A stretch of 64,000 bases of DNA from Dreissena polymorpha (taxonomy: Eukaryota; Mollusca; Bivalvia; Myida; Dreissenidae), in the NCBI RefSeq assembly GCF_020536995.1, contig NC_068357.1:126705451-126769450 (forward strand). Direction: 5' to 3'. Made by a program: the position numbers and the translations under genes. Under the pieces are notes generated by a model. The model ran no database searches and was not told where the DNA came from. It was given only the letters and a program-made list of their open reading frames with translations. The number at the start of each line of letters is the position of its first letter. Positions within the stretch are counted from its first letter, which is position 1. Of this stretch, positions 56,875-64,000 are shown one piece after another.

Positions 56875-57087
56875 TTAACCCTTTCAGTGCTGGAACCGAA
56901 TTTTGAAGGCCTTTGCAAACAGTTTGGATCCAGATGAGATGCCACAGAACGTGGCGTCTCATCAGGATCCAAACTGTTTGCTATTCTGATAGTATTCTTT
57001 GAAAAAAATCGAAGAAAATGCTAATTTTAGAAATTCAGCAGACGAAATTTTAGCAGACAGCAAATTTCCCAGCATGCAAAGGGTTAA
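56875..57087 (-). mobile_element. TTAA-B family MITE, copy 1 (nested)
   Basis: TTAACCCTTTCAGTGCTGGA and CCAGCATGCAAAGGGTTAA form the ends. The central hairpin has GATCCAGATGAGATGCCACA and its complement between GCAAACAG and CTGTTTGC. TTAA is present at 56875-56878 and 57084-57087. Confidence 0.86.
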
Positions 57088-57177
57088 GTTGAATTTTTTA
57101 AAGAAAAAAATCTGTTCAATAAAAAATTAAAAAAGCAAAACGTGTTGTCCCTGGTTAGCCTGTGAAGACAGCACAGG

Positions 57178-57424
57178 TTAACCTTTTCCCCCATAAGAAG
57201 CAAAGTGAAAATGGCTATGAGCAAACAGCATAAAACCAGAACAGCCTGCGAGTAACTTGCAGTCTGTTCAGGTTTAATGCTGTTTGTTGCATGCTCATCA
57301 GTATCTTAGGGCTGGAAATGAAACCTTTAAAACTTGAATCTAGTAAGAAAGGTCCCTTAATTAAATTTAACGTTCTAAGGGACAACACATCGTCAAAATA
57401 TGTATTTAAGTGGTAAATGATTAA
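57178..57424 (+). mobile_element. TTAA-C family MITE, complete copy (nested)
   Basis: TTAA at 57178-57181 and 57421-57424. The left end reads CCTTTTCCCCCATAAGAAGC and the right end AAGTGGTAAATGA. The core has GAGCAAACAGCATAAAACCA and TTTAATGCTGTTTGTTGC. Removing it restores CAGG-TTAA-TCAGG, which matches the CAGGCTAATCAGG of the host MITE family with one C-to-T change. Confidence 0.85.
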
Positions 57425-57489
57425 TCAGGGGCTACACTTATGCACATGCATTTTGATTGGTTAGCCCAAATCTCAGTGAGGCTCATAGT

Positions 57490-58396
57490 CAGACTTAGTT
57501 ACATCAAGGTGCAGGAACACGTGACTTAGTTACATCAGGGTGCAGGAACATGTGACTTAGTTACATCAAGGTGCAGGAACATGTGACTTAGTTACATCAA
57601 GGTGCAGGAACACGTGACTTAGTTACATCAGGGTGCAGGAACATGTGACTTAGTTACATCAAGGTGCAGGAACACGTGACTTAGTTACAGCAAGGTGCAG
57701 GAACATGTGACTTAGTTACATCAGGGTGCAGGAACATGTGACTTAGTGACATCAGGGTGTAGGAACATGTGACTTAGTTACATCAGGGTGCAGGAACCTG
57801 TGACTTAGTTACATCAGGGTGCAGGAACATGTGACTTAGTTACATCAAGGTGCAGGAACATGTGACTTAGTTACATCAAGGTGCAGGAACATGTGACTTA
57901 GTTACATCAGGGTGCAGGAACATGTGACTTAGTTACATCAGGGTGCAGGAACATGTGATTTAGTTACATCAGGGTGCAGGAACACGTGACTTAGTTACAT
58001 CAAGGTGCAGGAACATGTGACTTAGTTACATCAAGGTGCAGGAACATGTGACTTAGTTACATCAGGGTGCAGGAACACGTGACTTAGTTACATCAAGGTG
58101 CAGGAACATGTGACTTAGTTACATCAGTGTGCAGGAAGACGTGACTTAGTTACATCAAGGTGCAGGAACACGTGACTTAGTTACATCAAGGTGCAGGAAC
58201 ACATGACTTAGTTACATGAAGGTGCAGGAACATGTGACTTAGTTACATCAGGGTGCAGGAACACGTGACTTAGTTACATCAGGGAGCAGGAACACGTGAC
58301 TTTGTTACATCAGGGTGCAGGAAGACGGGACTTAGTTACATCAGGGAACAGGAACACGGGACTTAGTTACATCAGGAAGCAGGAACACGTGACTGT
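57490..58396. repeat. 31-bp minisatellite, about 29 units
   Basis: Units read GACTTAGTTACATCA(A/G)GG then TGCAGGAACA(C/T)GT and repeat every 31 bp with few changes except at the right end. Each unit carries CACGTG or CATGTG at the junction, a possible E-box. Stop codons are frequent; the short frame at its right end is an artefact. Confidence 0.92.
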
Positions 58397-60268
58397 GGAA
58401 ACCGGTAACAGGTTCTTTTTTCAAATAAATTTGAAAACAACTTTTCTTAAGACTTTTATGCTGCTTATGGCAGTGCGAAATACATCAGAATTCCTTTATT
58501 TAATATTCATGTGTTCTTGTTCAAAAATTCTGTGTGTACTGCATTCATTTATACGGTTATGCTTTATGCAACGTGAAATTTTGACACCTATTTCAGACGT
58601 GTTCAAAGATTAATCATTAACTTTTTTACCTTATGAGAGCGGCACGAACTGCAATAAAAACTGTCTTTTATCCATTAAGATTTTTATAAATGGGTTTCAA
58701 TAACTTAAGATATTTGCAAAAGAAAAGTTCTTAACGGTTTGTTCATAGTCTGTCCAGCCCGTGTGTAAACCCCTGAAAACCCTGTTGATTATGCACGCCG
58801 TACATGCCTTACGTCTGTAACACGTGATACACACTTTTGAGACACATATTTTTTTTAGATGGGAGAATGACATAGCATCTGTACCCGAATAACACTACAA
58901 TGCATATAAAGATAACTTGGACCAGAATCCATTTCAAATGAATGTGGTGCTGCATTCCGGTTAATAATGCGCTTGCAACCAGATAAACACATCTACAATT
59001 ATTTGCAGGTAAACTATTTATTCCTATGTTTTATGTAATGTTTTGAAAAACGGACTAATCCTTTTGAAGACATGCTGATGCTGTACAATCATTAAATTTA
59101 TTGGCATGTAATTTCTAATTAAAATAGATTTGACAAGTAAATTCTTATTTAAAAAAAAAGAGGAATTTTGCTTCTATCCATTTCTAATATGTTTGTGTTA
59201 AATTTGTAGATGGGTCAAACAAAAAAAGTCCACACAATTTAATGTCTCACACATTTTAATGATTTTACAGTTGTTTTTTTATCTGGACCCCACAAGTTGT
59301 GTTGTTGATCATCTAATACTCTTAAAAGTATTTTCTTCAATAAGTTATTTTACTGCTCTTTAACTTTTTTTCTGGGCGTCTTTCTTAACTTATTTCACAC
59401 TTATTTGATGGTTAAGCCTGTTTGTTGATTAATTTTCATGAGGAATTTTAGGTACTTCACTGTCTCTCAGTGGAGAGTGAGGATGGCTGCTGTATCACAC
59501 GTTGCATGATATTTATGTGATGTTACACTGCACAAATAACAGTGAATGTAGTACTTTTGTGATTAGAAAGTTTAGTTGAAAGGAATATGGAATTAGTTCT
59601 AAGTGTTACAAATTGAATTTTCAAATCAGCGAATTATGTCCCTCTAAAGTTGATTGTTAATTAATTGTGTCTCCCAATGAGGTATTCACCTTCAATTAAG
59701 TTTTTAATGTTCATTATGTCCTGTATGTAAAACAAACTTTTGAATAGATGTCCATAATCCACACTTAAGAGAGATTTTTTACTTTCTTTCATTATACAAA
59801 TTCATTTAAATGAGTCCATGCCTACAACCACACACAGCTGTACATCAATAACTCATTCAATAAATTACAACATCAAAAATCACTTAAAACCTCTTAGCCC
59901 TAAGATTATTGATCGTTATTTTTGTTCATCTACCATTATTATTATTTATATTAATAAACCATGTCTGAAAGGTTTATCCTATATATTTTAGCTTACTTTT
60001 AGTGCAGTAAAGCTTCTACATGAAGGAGCAAATTTACGCTACTGTGTCGGTACTACCCTCCGATCAATAGACTGTCTTAGTTGTCAACCATGTGACCGAC
60101 CGAAACTAATGACGCTACAACAGGGTAAACTTGTGGGTATTTCAGCTATTGTGTATACCAGTTTGTTTGTTGACATTGACGTAAAGCTGTGCTTTGCCGT
60201 GGAAATTATCAATACAGTTGCATTGCCATATAAAGTGCCACACATAAAACTGTCCTTCTCTAACTATA
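58397..60268. other. Non-coding stretch, nothing recognised
   Basis: AT-rich sequence without a supported exon or repeat. Confidence 0.4.
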
Positions 60269-60481
60269 TTAACCCTTTCCATGCTGGGAAGTTTGTCGTC
60301 TGCTAAAATGTTGTCTTCTGAATTTCTAAAAGTAGCATTTTCTTAGATTTTTTTCAAAGAATACTATCAAAATAGCAAACAGTTTGGATCCTGATGAGAC
60401 GCCATGTTCTGTGGTGTCTCATCTGGATCCAAACTGTTTGCAAAGGCCTTCAAAATTCGGTTCCAGCACTGAAAGAGTTAA
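60269..60481 (+). mobile_element. TTAA-B family MITE, copy 2
   Basis: TTAACCCTTTCCATGCTGGG to GCACTGAAAGAGTTAA, TTAA on both sides, with the hairpin core GATGAGACGCCATGTTCTGT. Confidence 0.88.
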
Positions 60482-61033
60482 CTATTCAATCGTGAATGTA
60501 CAAGAGGTCACTATTTTCATGGACCAACTGCACTTTAAATGGACCGTACAAGCTGAATATTTACAGAATGATGATGCAGTACTTTTCTAGTTGTATGATT
60601 TTTCGAATTATAACACAGGATAATCCATTGCACATGATGAAAATCTTTGGTAGATTATTAGAATCAGAAAATTTCACTTCAGGCCAGATGCCCTTATGCT
60701 TACTTCTGATTGATGGTCTATTCCCCGTCATGATATTATGTGCGTGTTTCGTTGGCTGGGCACCCGCACTACACTAACCAGGTCGGCAGCCCCAAACTGT
60801 ATGAACGAATCTCTTCCATCAGCTTTGGTCCAATAAAGGGCTACTTATAGCTGGTTTCAAATGTTTCAAAGGACCATCAGTAGGGTTTTCTATTTTCAAC
60901 AGGTCTTAATCAGTAATAAATCGACTATTATGGAATGTTAATGATATAATGAACTATAGAAATGTGCTATGCCAAGTCATGTACATTTCATAAAGAATAA
61001 ATATTATCAAACACACCAGTCATGAGATATTGC
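60482..61033. other. Non-coding stretch
   Basis: A 93-codon frame (60496-60777) starts inside low-complexity flank and shows no motif I can defend. Confidence 0.35.
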
Positions 61034-61242
61034 TTAACCCTTTGCATGCTGGGAAATTTGTCGTCTGCTAAAATGTTGTCTGCAGAATTTCTAAAATTAG
61101 CATTTTCTTCATTTTTTTCAAAGAATATCAGAATAGCAAACAGTTTAGATCCTGATGAGACGCCACGTTCTGTGGTGTCTTATCTGAATCCAAACTGTTT
61201 GCAAAGGCCTTCAAAATTCGGTTCCCGCACTGAAAGGGTTAA
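61034..61242 (+). mobile_element. TTAA-B family MITE, copy 3
   Basis: TTAACCCTTTGCATGCTGGG to GCACTGAAAGGGTTAA, with hairpin core GATGAGACGCCACGTTCTGT. The returning arm has two changes (CTTATCTGAATCC). Confidence 0.88.
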
Positions 61243-61612
61243 ACAAGTTGGCCAATAAAAATCACAATAGGTTTAAATTAGTCAAAGCCATTTAAAATGA
61301 CTACATACAAAAATGAATCCAACAAAACTTTCTGTACTTTGTATTATAAAATAAAGCTTTTTAATTTGAATGTACAAAATACTTACAATTCTGATAAAAA
61401 CATAGATTTGGAAATAGGCCAATTGATATGTATTACAAAAACTAATGATTTCTTTTATTATGTATGCCTTAATATAACTGTTATCTTATTACTATGTTAG
61501 TGTTGATCTTTTTAAGTCAGTTTAAAAAATCAAAGTAAACCAGTTTTGATCACATATTTCTTTTAAGTTTCTAAAAAGAAAATTAACTTAAGTAGTTTTT
61601 GTTTTTCTTCTT
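61243..61612. other. Non-coding spacer between two TTAA-B MITEs
   Basis: AT-rich sequence, nothing recognised. Confidence 0.4.
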
Positions 61613-61825
61613 TTAACCCTTTGCATGCTGGGTAATTTGTCTTCTGCTAAAATGTCGTCTGCTGAATTTCTAAAATAAGCATTTTCTTCATTTTTTTTCA
61701 AAGAATACTATCAGAATAGCAAACAGTTTGGATCCAGATGAGACGCCACGTTCTGTGGCGTCTCATCTGGATCCAAACTGTTTGCAAAGGCCTTTAAAAT
61801 TCGGCTCCAGCGCTTTAAGGGTTAA
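61613..61825 (+). mobile_element. TTAA-B family MITE, copy 4
   Basis: TTAACCCTTTGCATGCTGGG to GCGCTTTAAGGGTTAA. The central palindrome GATGAGACGCCACG/TTCTGTGGCGTCTCATC is nearly perfect, suggesting the most recent of the four copies. Confidence 0.88.
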
Positions 61826-62338
61826 GCCTTTGATTATTTTAAAGCACACATAACCAATAATATTTATGATATTAAGAAGTAGCTTACTTAAGTATTTTAA
61901 TTTAACATGTTTTGTACACTTGAATAATTGTCCACACTCAATTGCAACTCATAGAAAATAATGTATGATTGATAATTAGCATGTAAACAAATTGAAGAGT
62001 CTAATCTTTAATTGTATTACAATTTATATGAAAAGAATTCAGTTCTTTCACACAAATATTACTATAACTGATAGAAATTGTTTTTGTTGCTTTCAGTAAA
62101 GTGCCTCTCCATTGTTGGTAGTCTTTCTAGACTGGCCTTATAGGGTAAACATTTCATCTCAGGACAACTCATGCCTGGGTATAAACGGCTTAATGTGCAC
62201 AGGTAAATCTAGTATTGAACACTTCAAAATATTGATCAGTTCCAATCCATATACCTAAACGGCAGCCATGATAGTGTGAGCAATATTGCTGGCTGGACAG
62301 TGAATATTTATTTTTTCGTACATTTTTATATAGACATT

Positions 62339-62485
62339 ATCGACAATGGACTGTATGGTACCTACTCACAGTGCGCTCTGGACAGGGGCCCAATCTTTGG
62401 GCCTGCCAACCTTTCAGCAGAGAAATTACATCTCAAATTTCTACTTCTCTCAAAAGAGACCATTTGGGTCATCATTTTACCCAGG
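62339..62485 (+). CDS. Doubtful exon of unknown gene
   Basis: It is bounded by TTTTTATATAG on the left and a perfect donor, CCCAG|GTAAGTAAAT, on the right. All three plus-strand frames are open or nearly so (for example NYISNFYFSQKRPFGSSFYP in one), so the reading frame cannot be chosen. It could equally be an untranslated exon. No domain recognised. Confidence 0.25.
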
Positions 62486-63440
62486 TAAGTAAATATGTTG
62501 GGACATTTCTTTTGTATTGAAGATTTTGCCATTATTTTCATATTAATCAAAGGGATTTTTTAAAGGAAATATTTATCAGAAGATAAACAAGTTTATTAAC
62601 AAAATGTATTAAAATTATTAAGAGTGGTTTTAGTTTCTATAAAATGAAAAGTAATTTTGTGTAAATTATTTAAAAATTATAAGAGAACGATAAAGATACA
62701 TGTCAATGTATATATGATATAGAATATTATATGATTTAAAAGAAAATAAATACACTGTGTACACTTCTTTTTTTTATCCTTTATTGAATTTTAAATTAAG
62801 AGCATTGTTTCTAAGTCATCCCTACATTTTACAAGTTGGTATAATTTAATTTCATATTTTAATGTCAATATAATTATTATGTTATATTGTATAATTTATT
62901 ACAACTTTTTAAATTAATTAAATCAAATAAATCAAAGATAATGACACTTGTTTAGAGTGAAACATACATTTTAGACAGAAATGTCAACAAATGTTGATTT
63001 GAAAAATGTTGGTGAACAAAGTTAAATTAAAAAATACATGTATTAAGCATGCTTAATTTTAACCATTTACAAATTATTTCAACATATATTTATTTTGCTG
63101 CAACCTTTATTTAAGCTCAAATAAAATCAGTACGTAATGTATTAATAATTGTTAACAGGGAAATAAAAGTATTACCCTAAATATAAAGTATAACATTATA
63201 TTTTGAACAGCCAATAGACATTTGCGTGGCAAAAGATTAATATTATTTATATAGGTGTCCAGCTTTTTGGTCAAATGTCCCGACATTTTTTATGGAATGT
63301 CCCCGAAAAATTCTGGCATGTGTGATAATTTATCAATAATGAAATAAAATATACATATTATATCATATTGATATACAACTGTAAATAACAATTTTTTTAT
63401 ACAAATCATAATTGTGATGGTATATTAATGTACGTATAAT
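62486..63440. other. AT-rich non-coding stretch
   Basis: Nothing recognised; if the exon at 62.4 kb is real this would be intron. Confidence 0.4.
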
Positions 63441-63648
63441 GACATGGTCTTATGCAATATGCGGCCAGAGTAGCCCCAGACCAGCCTGTGCAATTGCGCA
63501 GTCTGGTCACACTAAACTGTCAGCTAACGAGATCACCAAACCTTTCATTACTTTTAAGCTGACAGCAAAGCCACTGACCAGACTGCCCCCCCACTGGTCT
63601 GGAGCTAAACTGGCTGCCTCAGGCATAATACCCATTTTGGCATGACCC
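63441..63648. mobile_element. TCATGCG family MITE, copy 3
   Basis: GACATGGTCTTATGC and ATAATACCCATTTTGGCATG mark the ends, with an internal palindrome around CCAGACCAGCC and GGTCTGGAGCTAAACTGG. More diverged than copies 1 and 2. Confidence 0.68.
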
Positions 63649-63757
63649 AACTCAATCGGTATTAATTAAAAAATCATGATACACAATTGTTGCTGATTAT
63701 GAAAAAAACGCAATTATTTAATTTACCACCCTAAGATCACCAATGTTGTCTAAGGCA

Positions 63758-64000
63758 TTAAACCTTTTTACATATTGGATATGTATTTTTACGCATATTT
63801 AAGTCAGTCCCTTAGAAAGTTAAATTTCATTAAAGACCTTTCTTCCTAGATTCAAGGTTTAGAGGCTTCATTTTCAACCCTTAGATACTGATGAGCAGCA
63901 AGCAGCATAAAACCTGAACAGACTGCAATTTACTTGGTTTTATGCTGTTTGTACATAGCCATTTTTACTTTGCCTCTGAGTAGGAAAGGAACTTCACCTT
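63758..64000 (-). mobile_element. TTAA-C family MITE, running to the window edge
   Basis: TTAAACCTTTTTACATATTG, AGACCTTTCTTCCTAGATTC, GAGCAGCAAGCAGCATAAAA and CTGTTTGTACATAGCC are in family order. The final TTAA is not reached before the window ends or has decayed. Confidence 0.78.

Larger units (their letters stand above)
56810..57486 (+). mobile_element. GTCGTCCC-type MITE carrying two nested TTAA MITEs
   Basis: Pieces of the host copy are CTGTACAGGCTAAACAGGG (56843-56861), CGTGTTGTCCCTGGTTAGCC (57141-57160) and TCAGGGGCTACACTTATGCA to GAGGCTCAT (57425-57486). They are separated by a TTAA-B copy at 56875-57087 and a TTAA-C copy at 57178-57424, each bounded by TTAA on both sides. Confidence 0.75.

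Noticed and set aside
60496-60777. 93-codon frame with several Met and Phe
   Set aside because: No domain and no good splice sites; it lies next to a MITE and the other frames are equally open.
56748-61258. Recurring peptide DPDETPR...SHLDPNCLQRPSKFGSSTE in several frames
   Set aside because: It is produced by the central palindrome of TTAA-B MITEs (a similar SVDPDETPHDAASHLDLRC comes from TTAA-A). It follows the MITE copies and has no independent support as a protein.

Overview
The window looks like nuclear DNA of a bivalve mollusc, most likely a Dreissena-type mussel. This is an inference from AT-rich, intron-rich, gene-poor DNA packed with short palindromic transposons that I associate with dreissenid genomes, plus bivalve-type LINE fragments and GTCCGTCC-type repeats. 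There are no rRNA genes, operons or prokaryotic features. Most of the 64 kb is transposon debris and tandem repeats.

The best host gene lies on the minus strand at 30974-34877. It can be built as nine exons whose splice phases all agree. It encodes a predicted 404-residue type I membrane receptor: signal peptide, two immunoglobulin-like domains, a short stalk, a membrane span and a cytoplasmic tail with three tyrosine motifs. Two of these fit ITIM (LIYDEL) and ITSM (TIYTTI), the arrangement used by vertebrate inhibitory immune receptors. Other host pieces are a signal-peptide/membrane first exon (21106-21286, minus), a saposin-B-like exon (39868-40063, plus), a possible Ig half-domain exon (36123-36271, minus) and a doubtful exon near 62.4 kb.

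Layout. 0-19 kb: scattered palindromic MITEs, a 34-bp array (8.6 kb) and a 27-bp array (14.2-14.7 kb) that is an amplified MITE end. 21-30 kb: the signal/membrane exon, a LINE 3' fragment (22.4-23.5 kb), a 29-bp array grown from a MITE (23.8-24.4 kb), and a second LINE (25.2-29.8 kb) split by a 3.4-kb insert holding fold-back hairpins and a THAP-type zinc-finger exon. 30-35 kb: the Ig receptor. 37-39 kb: a fold-back element, microsatellites, and two nested TTAA-flanked elements with internal tRNA-like promoters. 40-45.5 kb: a 21-bp array split by a Tigger/pogo element, itself carrying a LINE. 45.7-48.7 kb: an unclassified element with ~125-bp inverted ends. 49.5-54.3 kb: a 4.8-kb element with ~490-bp inverted repeats, each holding a first exon with a splice donor. 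56.8-58.4 kb: a triple nested MITE and a 31-bp array of about 29 units. 60-64 kb: more TTAA MITEs.

Three themes recur. Several MITE families share TTAA-CCC ends and a GCAAACAG/CTGTTTGC core. MITE ends or internal segments have twice become minisatellites. Nested insertions let several target-site duplications be read directly. All gene models are hand-built from splice signals and reading frames and rest on no database search.
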